Of a DNA stretch of 64,000 bases, positions 11,324-24,139 are shown piece after piece. The first letter of the stretch is position 1, and the number at the start of each line of letters is the position of its first letter. The position numbers and the translations under genes were made by a program. This stretch comes from Congeria kusceri (lineage: Eukaryota > Mollusca > Bivalvia > Myida > Dreissenidae): positions 43,580,847-43,644,846 of the forward strand of contig CM051024.1 in NCBI GenBank assembly GCA_027627225.1, in the 5' to 3' direction. A model generated the notes under the pieces. It saw only the letters and a program-made list of their open reading frames with translations, ran no database searches and was not told where the DNA came from.

Positions 11324-12227
11324 ACTTAGTACAATGTTAAGAAAGCAAAATCGGTTACAAAAATAACATCATGCAAAACAGAAAAACAGGAAAACTTTGT
11401 CAGTGTATGTGGGTTTTTTTCAAGAAAAAGTTGACTAACTACTGAATGTAAGTTAGCGAAAAAACATTCAATATGAATATGTAAACCATACCAAATACAA
11501 GTTTAAGATATTTTGGCGCAAAAAAACAAACAGTGTGTTCTTGATTTTTAACGAAACATCTGATAACAGTGATACAACACCAATTGTACAAATACATACA
11601 TCAGCAACAACGGTCATTTGATTGGTCCCTCATCTGCTTTTCTCACAGACATATAGCACAAGAGCGTGTTCAAACAATTTTGTTCAATTAAGATTGTACA
11701 TCTGTATAGAATCATTTGATATTCGATGCAAGAACATCTGTACAAAAAATTAGCACTTACGTAAATAACTGTCCACTTACAAACCGGAATAATGATGGTT
11801 GTTCGGTGTTTTCTTATAAACACTGCAAGCACTTTTTTCAAATAAAACAAGTGAACAATCTAGCTCTATATCCAAATAAAACAAACTTGTTATTAACTAC
11901 AAAGCACAGAAATGTTTGGTGTTTTAAGATGATAATTAACGATGTGCCTTCAGAATTCAGCCTCAAATTACAGAAATAATCAAAAGTTTAATACTGTTTC
12001 TCAGTGCATCTAATAGAAAAAACATCTTCAATTAAGAAATACTACTTTTTTTACCCTCTTTTGGTGAAATTCAACATTTAAGTGACGTGTTTTAAGCTCC
12101 AGTATTTAGAACAGATACAAATGATTACAGATACACAGTTCCTCTGCTGATACAACAGTACTACAAAACGTACAGATCTGTACAGAAGAATGAGACTACG
12201 ACAACAAAGACGACGCCCCGTGGACAA

Positions 12228-12393
12228 TCAATCGTACTTGCTGGCACACTTGCTCACGATGTTTGACCACTCTAGGTCATCCATGCTGTTGCACTGAAGA
12301 TTGACCGCTATGCCCTCCATCTTGGACTGTAGCTGTTTCTTACTGGACGTGTACAACATCTTGTCCTTGATTTTCACTTTATCGTCATCAACC
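12228..12393 (-). CDS. CFL: Cofilin last coding exon
   Basis: The acceptor is TGTTCACAG at 12394-12402. One base completes the Trp codon begun in the previous exon, then VDDDKVKIKDKMLYTSSKKQ and onward to SKCASKYD and a TGA at 12228-12230. The KMLYTSS segment is the start of the actin-binding helix. Confidence 0.88.
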
Positions 12394-15300
12394 CTGTGAA
12401 CATACACATCTTATAACAGTAAAGTACTAGTACAGTGCTTGTTTATTATAGTGTCACACGATTATGGGCCAGCCAGCCAGTTTTGACTTATGAGACACCC
12501 AGTCGTCAAGAATATATTTTTTAATCAGTGGACTGTCGGTCCACTTAGCCAGCTAAAAAGACTGGACCGGACTACAATAGAGTGGACCATAGTTTGTAGG
12601 TTTTCTTTTCGACAGTCAATAGGTGAAAAAGATTTTTTTATTTTTTAAATATTATTTTCTTGATGACCAAAGGAACTTAAATTGACGGACTGTCTGGACC
12701 GAGCAAAAATTTGGTGGACTCAGTCCGTGGTCCACTGGGTTATCGTGAAGACTGGACACCGTTACTGATGAAAATCTTCACTCCCGATTCCTATCCAATA
12801 CACTGGGTGCTTGGCAGGAAGGCAATCGGTACCCTTCGATTTAACTAGCAGCTGGGTAGGCAACCGGCCATATCAGAACAAGCCCAGTAAAGGATACCTG
12901 GGCGTAATTTACTCCCAGTTTTTGACTGAAGTCTTCCAAAATTCGAACCATGGGACTGAACACTTCCAAAATTCGAAACATGGCACTGAACACTTCCAAA
13001 ATTCGAACCATGGGACTGAACACTTCCAAAATTCGAACATGGGATTGAATACTTCCAAAATTGGAACCATGGGACTGAATACTTCCAAAATTCGAACCAT
13101 GGGACTGAACACTTCCAAAATTCGAACCATGGGACAGAACACTTCCAAAAATCGAACCATGGGACTGAAGACTTCCAAAATTCTAACCATGGGACTGAAG
13201 ACTTCCAAAATTCGAACCATGGGATTGAAGACTTCCAAAATTTGAACCAGGAGATTGAAGACTTCCAAAATTTGAACCATGGGACGGAAGACTTCCAAAA
13301 TTCGAACCATGGGACTGAAGACTTCCAAAATTCGAACCGTGGGATGGAAGACTTCCAAAATTCAAAACATGGGACAGAAGACTTCCAAAATTTGAACCAT
13401 GGGACAGAAGACTTCCAAAATTCAAACCATGGGACTGAAGACTTCCAAAATTCAAAACTTCCAAAATTCGAACCTTGGGACAGAAGACTACCAAAATTCG
13501 AACCATGGGACTGAAGACTTCCAAAATTTGATCTATGGGACTGAAGACTTCCGAAATTTGATCCATGGAACAGAAGACTTCCAAAATTCGATCCATGGGA
13601 CTGAATACTTCCAAAATTCAATCCATGAGACTGAATACTTCCAAAATTTGAACCATGGGACAGAAGACTCCCAAAATTCGAAACATGGGACAGAAACTTC
13701 CAAAATTCAAACCATGGGACTGAAGAATTCCAAAATTCGAACCATGAGACTGAAGACTTCCAAAATTCGAACCATGGGACTGAAGACTTCCAAAATTTGA
13801 ACCATGGGACTGACGACTTCCAAAATTCTAACCATCGGACTGACGGCTTCAAAATTCGAACCATGGGACTGAACACTTCCAAAAAATAGAACCATGGGAT
13901 TGAACACTTCCAAAAATAGAACCATGAGACTGAAGACTTCAAAAATAGAACCATGGGACTGAACACTACCAAAAATAGAACCATGGGACTGAAGACTTAC
14001 AAAAATAGAACCATGGGACTGAACACTTCCAAAATTCAAACCATGGGACTGAAGACTTACAAAAATAGAACCATGGGACTGAACACTTCCAAAATTCAAA
14101 CCATGGGACTGAAGACTTCCAAAAATAGAACCATGAGACTGAAGACTTCCAAAAATAGAACCATGGGACTGAAGACTTCCAAAATTCGAACCATGGAAGT
14201 CCTATGTTGGATGAAATTCAGAAAACCAAAGTTTTGAAGTTTTATTTTAATGTATACACCACTTTTTCTGAATTAATTGGCATGCTTAGGACTTCCAATG
14301 TCCAACACTTGGAAGTAAAGACTTCCAAATGTTCACCATTGCGCAAGCCTGTGGTACTATTAGTGCACGGTAATTACAATGTATTTAAAATTGTGGCCCC
14401 CATTCATAACTTTTAGTCATTTTTACTACCAGTAAACGTTTTATTCTACACAAATATAATATTGTTATTGTTTTATTTCACAACAGTCTAATTATTTTGT
14501 AAGATTCTTTAGTTCTCTTTTTCTTTCTCTTTTTCCAGTCAGTTGCCATCCCAATTAAGCGTCATCTCAAATTTAAACTGTTAAATTATTTTGAAATACT
14601 GCAAGTGGTTGCAGAGACGATTTTCAAAGTTTTCAATATAGCCAACTAAGGAAAACTACTCCTCCCCATTTTTTTTTCATGAATGAAATGATTTTAAGAA
14701 ATTTGTTAGAGCGTCACCAAAGGAACATTTATGTGAAACAATTTAAAAATCCCCCAAGTGGTTTCTGATAAAAAATTTTAGTTTTCAAAATAGGCATACA
14801 ACAAAAACTGCCCCACCCCATGTTTTTAAATGGATCAAAATGATTTGGGGATTTGGTTGAGGCTTATCCGAGGAAACAGACATTAACCCCTTGGACATTA
14901 GCCCCTTCCTCATAAAATGCATAGGCGGACACTAGCCCCTTCCAGATTTTTCCAGGGCAGACAAAAGCCCCTTCTCAAGTTTTTAAACCCGGACATATTC
15001 CCCTTTCCATTAGGATGGTATTCCATACTAAATAATTCAAATAATGTCCTTTTGGAAAAAATAAAGGTGCAATAAAATTATATTGATTGTTTGTGTTAAT
15101 AGCTAATAAACTGTGTTTTGTTCGGTTTATTTCATGCAATTGTAACTCTTACTTAAGTTCAATACACTGACATATTCACCATTATGTATATAGCGAAGGG
15201 GCTATTGTCTACCTGGGAAATATGGAAGGGGCTAATGTCCTACGTGGAAGGGGATAATGTCCACCATAACAAGTTTGCAGGAAGGAGACATTGCCCAAGG

Positions 15301-16840
15301 ATCTAATGTCCTAGAATCTGTGTAAAACGCTATGAGCATACTCACAAGAGTACAGGAAAAGTAGTAGAAATAAGTGCTGTCACTATGTCTGTATGTGACA
15401 TAAAAATTATGTATACCCCGGCCCCACCTCCAAAAGCTCTTTTTCAAAATCTTTAACAGCTTGATGGGTATTGTTTCCCTGGTGGAGATATTGATAGTAA
15501 AGAAGTATTCTTAGTTTCAACTAAATACCTTTGATAATTAAGATATTGGACTTGATAAAAATAAAACTTTAACCTTTGCCGGAAGGACTAACGGACGGAC
15601 AGACGGTTCTAATATGCCCAACTTTGGGGGCATAAATAATATAAAGGAAAAGTACATGATGTACTGTTTACACGCATTTGATTTATAAGCATTGTGGAAT
15701 GTACTGAAGTTATAATTGAGGTTCAAGATTGTGTAGGTTTGGGTTCGAATCCAATCGGAACAGTGCATCGAAAACCATGTTTTTGTACATTTTATCCGTA
15801 ACAATTCCATCAAGACATATTGTCGTCACGTGAAATATACATTTAAGATTAATATGAAAGTATTTTGTTTTGAATGATTTTTTCCATATTTTTGTGAAAT
15901 ACTGTTGATGTGCCCCATTAAAGACAGATATTTTTGTTGCAAGTTATAAAAGTGGAATCCGTCTAAAGTGGGGGCATAAAATTTAGCTCTACCATGTGAT
16001 CAAGCAGAGTTTTGATGTCTTATTCTTGTCGTAGATGCAATCAAACAATGCATATCTTCCCTGCCGTTGGTCCGCAGCCTCCTGCAGCTTCTTGCATAGG
16101 ACTTCATGGCTGCTGTCATCGTCTACAAAATGTCAAGAAGCAGAATTGTTTTAAAATATCGTGGGACAAATGAATAGAAAATTAGAAATAAAACAGTATT
16201 ATATATTTGAGTACAATGTTTGGACACAAAGAGATCATGCACCATGTTTTCGTTTGAAAAAGAAATTTTACTGTAGTGTTTTCTGGCATTGCTGTACATG
16301 CCCGTTCGAGCAAACATATCATGTTACTTGCCAAGACAAACTTTTACTTGTACTAGGCAAAGATCGCCCGGTTATTTGGAAGACGGTTTTAAAGAACTTT
16401 AACTGTCAGGTGAGGCCTTCAACCTATATAAAGATCCTGCTACAAAGCCTCGCGCTAAACAGGATTCAGCATTGCTAAAGGATTATTTCCAGAAAATTAC
16501 CATACTACATTGAAATCATAGTTGATATTGGCTAACAGCTATTGGTTTAATTAAGAGTAAGTTTTAGCCAAATTGAAATTTCTTCAGCCAAATGTTGAAA
16601 ATTGTTGCCCTTGGCTAATACAAGTTCAATTCCCATGTGGCAGAGTAAGCCATGGTAGGGCTAGCCTAGAAATAAAGTAATAAGCCTATGAGGCTTAGAC
16701 ATGCCTTTGGCTCCTTTCTCATCGATTACAATCTCGTCCCCCTTGGGGTTGAGTTTCAAGATGATATAGCTATGCATGTGTTTGTCCTTCATATCACGGA
16801 AGGCGTTGATCGCATCATCGGCCACTTGGACTCCAGAAGA
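12228..16840 (-). CDS. CFL: ADF/cofilin actin-depolymerising protein (three coding exons; ATG exon not found)
   Basis: ADF/cofilins bind actin subunits, sever filaments and speed turnover at the cell cortex. Exons are 16705-16840, 15993-16122 and 12228-12393. Phases agree at both junctions, giving 143 residues plus an initiator Met, within the usual size for the family (about 140-170). Visible family features are the N-terminal SSGVQVADDAINAFRDMK, the central RQGRYALFDCIYD strand, SKLCLITW, and the long actin-binding helix start KDKMLYTSSKKQL, ending DLEWSNIVSKCASKYD. The first exon here begins exactly at residue 2, so the ATG should sit alone in an upstream exon, the arrangement known for cofilin genes in other animals. 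I could not place that exon. The insert after KGAK (DDDSSHE) is acidic. Family assignment is confident; the orthologue name is generic. Confidence 0.88.
12935..14200. repeat. 30-bp minisatellite inside a cofilin intron, about 42 copies
   Basis: The consensus is ACTGAAGACTTCCAAAATTC followed by GAACCATGGG. Since 30 is divisible by three, the array leaves long open frames on both strands, up to 379 codons at 12845-13984 minus; these are artefacts. Around 13860-14160 the units alternate between an AAAAATAGAACCATGGG form and an AAAATTCAAACCATGGG form, giving a higher-order 60-bp period. Confidence 0.95.
14880..15310. repeat. Loose repeats of GCCCCTTCC / GGAAGGGGC
   Basis: Phrases such as GACACTAGCCCCTTCCAG, GACAAAAGCCCCTTCTC and, further on, GAAGGGGCTAATGTCC recur in both orientations, giving a weak inverted structure centred near 15.08 kb. 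Confidence 0.5.
15993..16122 (-). CDS. CFL: Cofilin middle exon
   Basis: The acceptor is CATTTTGTAG and the donor is ACATG|GTAGAG. The exon is 130 bases: two bases completing an Asp codon, 42 codons (DDSSHEVLCKKL ... GRYALFDCIYDKNKTSKLCLIT), then TG of the Trp codon finished in the next exon. Confidence 0.88.
16705..16840 (-). CDS. CFL: Cofilin first body exon with a GC donor
   Basis: The acceptor ATTATTGCAG precedes TCT TCT GGA. There are 45 codons, SSGVQVADDA ... IDEKGAK, plus one base. The phase needed by the next exon is met only if the intron begins with GC (AAAG|GCATGT). The nearby GT (GGCAT|GTCTAAG) would put the next exon out of frame. GC-AG introns are a known minor class. Confidence 0.85.
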
Positions 16841-17026
16841 CTGCAATAATGATAAATGTTCAATTGACATGGGAGAATGATTAGTGAACAAAAATCTTTC
16901 AGACGTGTTTAAATTTAAAGAAAACCAATGTCTAAGACTTGTGCAATGCAATACCTATATATAAAGTAAAACATTCAAGAACAAAACATAGAGACATCAT
17001 CATGTTTGTGGAAATGCTTGACAAAA

Positions 17027-18090
17027 ACAAGAGGGCCAAGATGGCCCTCGGTCGCTCACCTGAGTGTAAAGCATCATAATGGCTTTTAACAAAAACATTG
17101 TTTAAAGATTTCAATTTAGCCATATAAGGAAAACTGTCCCGCCCCCCGGCGGCCATTATTTTTAACGAATCAAAATGATTTCCAGGAATTTAGCCAGTGG
17201 TTTCAGACAAGAAGATTTAAGTTTTCAATATAGCCATATAAGGAAAACTGCCCCGCCTGCTGGCGGCCATGTTTTTTAACAAATCAAAATGATTTGAAGG
17301 AATTTGATAGAGGGTAACCCAAGGAACATTTATGTGAAATTATTGTGAAATCCAGCCAGTGGTTTCAGACAAGAAGATTTTTAAAGTGTTCAATATAGCC
17401 ATATAAGGAAAACTGCCCTGCCCCCTGGCAGCCATGTTTTTTAACAAATCAAAATGATTTGAAGGAGTTTGGTAAAGGGTCACCCAAGGAACATTTATGT
17501 GAAATTATTTTGAAATCCAGACAGTGGTTACAGACAAGAAGATTTTTTAAGTTTTCAATATAGTTATGTAAGGAAAACTGCCCCCCCCCCGCTGGCGGCC
17601 ATGTTTTTTAACAAATCAAAATAATTTCAAGGTTTTGGTAGAGGGTCACCCAAGGAACAATTCTGTGAAATTATTTTAAAATCCTGCCAGTGGTTTCAGA
17701 CAAGAAGATTTTTGAAGTTTTCTATATAGCCATATAAGGAAAACTGCCCCGCCCCCTGGCGGCCATGTTTTTTAACAAATCAAAATGACTTAAAGGAATT
17801 TGGCAGAGGGTCATCCAAGTAGCACTTCTGTGAAAACTATTTTCAAATCCAGCCAGTGGTTTCTGACAAGAAGATTTTTAAAGTTTTCCAGTTTTTAAGC
17901 TTTGAGTTTTCAATAAATTTTTATAAATTGAAGGAATTTGGTAAAGGACAATCCCAGAAACATGCCTGCAAAGTTTGGTTAAAATCCGCCTAGTGGTTTC
18001 AGAGAAGTTGTTTAAAGTAAAATGTGGACGACGGACACAGACTGACCACAATAGCTCACCCTGGAGTACTTCGTGCTCAGGTGAGCTAAA
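17027..18090 (+). mobile_element. Bivalve-type modular repeat with five units of about 165 bp
   Basis: The left end is ACAAGAGGGCCAAGATGGCC followed by GGTCGCTCACCTGAG. The right end has GTGGACGACGGACACAGACTG, ACAATAGCTCACC and CTCAGGTGAGCTAAA. GCTCACCTGAG and CTCAGGTGAGC are inverted copies of each other, so the element has short inverted termini. The modules repeat GCCATATAAGGAAAACTGCC, GGCGGCCATGTTTTTTAAC, CAAATCAAAATGATTTGAAGG and GTGGTTTCAGACAAGAAG near 17230, 17396, 17562 and 17727. No transposase is encoded. Confidence 0.7.
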
Positions 18091-21000
18091 AAAACAAACA
18101 ACATATTTCATAAAATTGCAACATGACAAAACCATTGAAAAATACTGTAATGCAATGATTGTTAACATAAAATGATGACTTAAAGTGCACGACTGTCGGA
18201 CACTATACACAGTTCGGCTATTGCAGCTTATCACTGAACACAGATAAATTATTGAAAAACACATTCATCTGGAATAGGAGTCAGGTTTGCCATCAGTAAA
18301 CTGATACTCAAATACAGGGATTTTTTTCAAGCCAATTTGGTGCCGAAATAGGGCCCCATTCACAAATCAAAAAAGGTACCATTTTTTTTACAAAATTTAA
18401 TCCAAACTTCACAAATTGCTAGCAAGTTTACGGTTGATTTTTTGTCTGCTTTATTTTTATTCCAGGTTTTCGTCTAGACTGATGAAGACTGTTTATATCT
18501 ACAGGCATATTATATGTTCAAATTCAATTAAAATGGTTTAACTGAACCCTGATAGAATAATTTCATACATAAGAGGTCAAAATGTTATTTTCAGAAAATA
18601 TGGTATTGGGGACTAATTTTCACAATTCAAAGGGCCCTGGTGTCATTCACAAATGACTGGAAAAAAAAACACTGAAATAAGCTTATATGTATATCAATAA
18701 GCAACAAATTGAGAACAATACCTGCCATGTTTTACTTACAAACTTTGCCCAGAAAATGTGACTATATGCCTCTTTTCAAAATATTTTCAGAAGATCATAA
18801 TCTATTTCACTTGCGGTTTTGGATACTGGTGGTAGTTATAATACACAAGCATGAAAATTGAAATTTTAAGAAACTCTCAAACACCTAAGGCTGCATGCAA
18901 CACCAGTCCTCTTTAAAACCCTTTGACACTGATCTCACTACTTTTCTGATGAAAATGTTTAATGACAAAAGAGGACATGGCTAAAAAATGTAAAAATCTC
19001 ATGCCTGTTAGCTGTATATAGTATCATGCCCCCATTCACACAGAGGTGCAAAATAATTTGTAATACATTTTTGTTTCTTATTACTACATTAAATAGTAGG
19101 GTGTTTTTAAAATGGGTGCCCTAAATCAGGGGTGGTGAGTCATTGTATAACATTATTAACGTTTCACAAATGGTTTTGGTACTATTTGTTTGGCGAAAGT
19201 AGTTCTACTGGGTTTTGGTTTGGCATGTTAATAACATTTTATGAACACATACAATTTTTTATGTCATTGTTCACGTAAATTGTTTAGTGCAAGTTAACCT
19301 TAGCTCAGTAGTCAATATCCAATTGTATACAAGTGTTTTATCACGTGATGGTAGTCAGCCAATCAGAATACGTAGAACTCATTGTTTACATCATATTTGG
19401 TGCAGGCGGATTTGTCCGCCCATTATGTCATTTATGGAAAAACTTGTGTTTTCATTGTATATTACAACTTGTTATGTATATACAATGTATTGGTTATTTC
19501 ATGGCATTTTAAATAAATGCCTTTTTTCGATCCTAAGCCATGTGTTGTTTTTCCTTCAATGCCATACGAGTTCGACCGCTCCTTAGACTTCCCGGGGACA
19601 ATACATAAATAGCACGTGAAAGTGGTGATTTTGGCTTAGTACTGTATATACGTGTTGATTGGAAGTAAACCTCCATTTGAGGTCATTATTGGCAGTAGAT
19701 AACAATGTCCACTCCCACCCTCCCAAGAATATATATACGTAAATAACTATACATTTTCCAATGCTTAATTTCATACAGTTTGGAATGTGTCTTATCAGTG
19801 AACATATTTTAATTGAATTACTTATACAAATTTTTTACAAATATCAAACAAACCAGATTCAGGAATGGTATGTGTTTAGTTATGTGTTATTTGGTGTATT
19901 TATGTTGTTTCACTCTTCGATGTCTTTGGTACAAACAGACACAGTGACAGTGCGCTGAAAGCAGACAACACAAGGTTCTGAACGGGATTGCCGACTAGAA
20001 TATTCAATTGAAATTATTTTGTAAAATATATTTGCTGCCAATAGCAAACCTCGTTACCTAATTTTGTTGTTTTTTTGTGTTAAAATGCTGAAACAATTTT
20101 GATCAGGGAATAAATGTTTTACTAACAACTTAAGTCAGTAATTGCCGTTTTTCTGCACAGTAGCTATATTGCAAATTCTGACAAGATTTTACTTGCCAAA
20201 AAGTATTGTACATTGTCCCTTTAAACTAATAATGTTGGTATTGGTTTCAAAGAACATGTTCTGGGCCACTACCTTGTTTTAACACTTGCTTATTTAGGGC
20301 TCACTCTGTCATTTGCCAAAATTTGCCTTCAATTTTCAACATTTTGGTATAAATAAATTTCCATTTGGATACACTAGTGTTTTATCCCCCCCCCCCCATT
20401 TTGCGCAGCGCGGCGCCATTCCCCTTTTTTCAAGCGCCACTTTGCCCTTTTCAAAGACAAAAGCCGCCACTCGCCCTAATCGATAACGATCTTAATTGCC
20501 TCTTGACCACTTTTATCGATCCTATGTCTGCGAAAAGGGCACCCACTGTTTTCTGTTATTATCGCTCTGTGTTTGATTTATTGCACACATGCATTTCTAA
20601 TCAATTTGATTAAATCGATTACTGTGCTCGATTTATTGCCGACACACGTTTCTAAGCGATTTAAGCAATAACTGTACTAATGATTGTCAGCTTGATTCTT
20701 GAACCTGATTCTTAAACCGACCAAAGCGGTGACATTAAGGTCTAATGGATAAAGTGTATTAACTTAATGATACATAACGTAAACTTGTAGATTGGACAAA
20801 TCCCCATCTCACTATCCGTGTTCGTTACGGATTGATTTTTTGAATTAATACGATTCATTATTTCAATTGACAAATACGCTTAGCACTGCGAAAATTTATA
20901 ATTACAATAATTACCTTAAGTAGCTTAACTTCGGGTCAAATACAGGTCACCGGTAGTCGGTTTCTCTGTGTAGAGACTTGAGGTGTGAAACGACACCAAG

Positions 21001-22039
21001 TTGTATATTGGTATGCGTGTCAAATATGGCTTACCTGTCAACACCTTTTGGGCCCCAAATGTAAAAAAAAAACAAAAAAAAAACTTGCCCAAACAAAATA
21101 TTCCCGGACGTGTCATTTAAAATGGCCTCACACAGAAGTTTTCATTACAGATTATGTTTTATTTTCAAACTTTCCTAATCCAAACCTTACATACGTATAG
21201 CAGTTCTGATCAGTGTATTACGTATTGTATATTGTTTTTGTACTTCTGTGTTAAATCGTCGGATAATAATTTGCGAAAAAGTTTTTTTTATTAACTTGTT
21301 GCTTATATTTGTGAAGACGTAAATGCCGTCGTGCAAACGGAGCTTGGCACAAATTCGAAAGGAGAGTGTAAAGGTGGCAAAAAATACCATTAGTTTATTA
21401 TAAAATATAATTTGTGCCGAGGACAGACGGAACTGAAAGGTAATTATATATTTGCTACGAATCTTTAGGTTTGTAAATATAAAGTATCGATCTATAATTA
21501 CTAAGCAGGGCTTTCCTTTGACCCGAGCTCCCGGGTTTTGACGCGTGAACATTTCAAAATACGCCTGTTTGACTCGCGATGTAATTACTGCCTGCGTCAC
21601 CTTTGACCCGGGGCGATTTCCGGACTTGCGTCGTACAGTATAACTTGGCTGGCTGATTATCCCAATCAGTCGAATAGCGATGTCAAAGTTGATAAAACAC
21701 TCGACGATTATTGGTTGGAGGCGGTCAACTTTAAATAGACGCTGTCATAAAATTAAACACGTTCGGCAGATATACAACATACAAGATGTTTTTCTCGTTA
21801 GTTTATTCCGTGTGAATATTGAATATTGCGTGCGCCAAAACTTGTATTTGGTACAAGAGTGTGCTAACATGCTTTTATATATTGTTGTTTTTTTGTTTGT
21901 TTAAAAAAATAAAAAATCTGTATATATAAATATGATACCCATAGCCAACACGCTAACACACGTGCCCTTTTAGAAGAACACAGCGCGCTAAAATGCCCTT
22001 TTTGAATATACTGCGCCATGCCCCTCTGCTTTCCTGGAT
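18091..22039. other. Non-coding region upstream of cofilin body exons
   Basis: This may be the first cofilin intron or intergenic DNA. I see a C-run at 20387-20397 followed by a GC-rich patch (GCGCAGCGCGGCGCC), a TTTAA-flanked TGTCCCT terminus near 20214, and a second GC-rich patch at 21520-21625. No exon could be supported. The short open frames here lack family similarity or splice context. Confidence 0.4.
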
Positions 22040-22600
22040 AAAACACTAGTCCAGACGCACGCTATCAGGGTGGTGGTTGCTGAACGCAGCGACGTGACAG
22101 CCTTTGCCTTCTCGTTGGCTGGGGTGATCACATTGGGAGGACGATGCTCTGGAGAGATGCCAGTTTCGTCCAGGTTATATATGCAACCTTTCCTGCAACC
22201 CGTGTTCCGCTATAGCAGCCTCGATGTTTTCAAAGTAATTATGGACAATTTCTGGAGTTGAGTGCTTGGCTCTATTTGAATCCAACGCTGATGGTTTGAG
22301 TGTGGATATTCTTGAATCCCAACACTTCAGAAAGCCATACAGCCAGCAGTTGCTGAGTGGCTTGTCTGCAGCACGTTTCCCAAGATGGTATGCTAATTTG
22401 TCGGCCAACTGCTGCATAGGCCTGGCAGAGTCCTCCGCATGTTCTATCAGCCCTAGCTCCTCCTCAAGGGTGAATATCACTTCCTTTCGGTAGTTATTGG
22501 GATCAACACATCCACTGACCCTATCATGTAGGGTTTGGTACGGAATATTGTGCCGTAGGACCACCCGACTAATGGACATTTTCCTTTGATTAACCTAATC
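22040..22600 (-). pseudogene. pogo-like (Tc1/mariner superfamily) transposase, broken
   Basis: The minus strand encodes a helix-turn-helix segment (MSISRVVLRHNIPYQTLHDR), then a CENP-B-like DNA-binding region with CWLYGFLKCW and the Leu/Ser motif STLKPSALDSNRA. The frame stops at 22175, but a one-base shift restores the start of the DDE catalytic domain (IYNLDETGI at about 22145-22170, then ITPANEKAKAVTS). Similarity ends near 22040 before the second and third catalytic acids. Pogo/Tigger-type transposases have this domain order. A frameshift plus a missing catalytic half make it a dead fragment. Confidence 0.75.
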
Positions 22601-22609
22601 TACTGCTTT

Positions 22610-24130
22610 AAGCAGAATATTGGGGGTGTAGCGCCTGTATTTACCTTGGCATCTTTGAGGATTAGCCTACAACGCTAACATATTGCGCGATGTTAATAAG
22701 ATAATAATTGATGTGCGAGTAACTAAGATAAACCTCTTTTATCTGAAAGCGTCGACCTGAGTCGATAATGTTTTAGTCATGTGACCTTGCAAAGTGCAAT
22801 GATGGACTCGGACTGTTTTAAAAAGTAAATATTCTAGATACTTAAGTTCTAAGGTGATTTTCTTTATTGATATCATGAAAGTTTTATAAACCTTTCATGC
22901 TTATGATGGTGAGCATACAAATTACCTTTTTAGTCCAGATTTTCTGCTTTTATCGACAGTGAAAAGCTTCGGGCAAGACTTTTATTGAGTTCGGACACAT
23001 GCAGTGCACAGACCAGTATAAAATCGCGTCATGCAAAAGTACGAGAACTAATACACGTGACCGAACCTTTAAGGAATCAAGGCTAAACAGTTTTCTTTGT
23101 TTTCCACATGTTATACAGCTCTAACGCGGTGGAAATATCGCAATTATCGCAACAGTCATTCATAATGTTCAAAAATGAATATTGCACAAGGTCACAGACC
23201 TTTTTTTTAATGGAAATTTTTCATCTAAAAACGCCGGCCGGATGCATAACCGATGATAACCCCACCCACTTCGAAAACAGCGATGACTAATGCAAGTATG
23301 CAAACACAACAAAGACAATGCACAACATAAAAAAAAAAAAAATAAGGAGCATATACTCATGGTGCAAGCATAATAAGCAAAGATAAAAACGAATAAAAGC
23401 TATATATGTAACCATTTTGTTTCCGATGCGGAAGCAATTCAACACGCCGATAAAAATGGAAGGCGAAATATGATTTCCTGAGGTTGTAATAATCGCAACC
23501 CTACGGCTTAGCGGCTACAATACACTATACTCGTGAGGTGGAGCGAATTAATACTAAGGTTTCGCATGAGCAAATAAATTCCTTCATTGTTACATATAAA
23601 ATATTCAATGTTTGATCTCAATTTTCACCATGACAAAGGGACTTCCCAATATATCACCATACATTGTTGGAAAGATAAGGCCATAACCTTTTGAAAAAAC
23701 AGCATGTCTAAAATTTCTATACGTTGTAACTCAAAATATTTACCTTAGAATAAACACACCGGTTTTGACAGGCATGGGGGCTGCCATTTTGTGCATGAAT
23801 ACATGGGCCAAAAGGTATGAAGCTGGGAACCATTTAAGATAAAGTAGTGCCTAAAACTGTATTTTTTTCTTATTGCTTACATATATACCTTTAAAATGAT
23901 ACCAAAACATATCATTTAAACTGTATTTTACAAATTATATGCATCCTGCACTCAACCACATGTGCTTATTATTTAACTGACAGCATGTAACCCTGAGGAT
24001 GTGACTTCCGTTTTGGTGTAATTTGACCTACTATGGGGAAAGTTTAAACTAGTATTTATGAATTCATAGAAAAACGTTCAAAATTTAAAATGAAAATCAA
24101 AACGCCGACAGCGTAGACAGACTTTGGCGA
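22610..24130. other. No recognised feature
   Basis: AT-rich DNA with an A-run at 23329-23342. I see no exon or repeat family. Confidence 0.4.
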
Positions 24131-24139
24131 CAAAAGAAA

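Larger units (their letters stand above)
12394..15992 (-). other. Cofilin intron, mostly filled by repeats
   Basis: This 3.6-kb intron lies between the last two cofilin exons. It holds the 30-bp minisatellite and a patch near 14880-15310 in which AGCCCCTTC and GGGGCTAATGTCC repeat loosely on both strands. Confidence 0.75.

Noticed and set aside
12845..13984. 379-codon minus-strand open frame, and others in the same array
   Set aside because: Produced by a 30-bp tandem repeat that lacks stops in several frames on both strands; the repeats sit inside a cofilin intron.
15732..15742. Exact B-box GGTTCGAATCC, possible tRNA gene
   Set aside because: No A box at the right distance and no arms; treated as chance or a decayed SINE.
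19287..19958. Two plus-strand open frames of 65-99 codons with hydrophobic stretches
   Set aside because: No family similarity, no splice context and AT-rich composition like the surrounding DNA.
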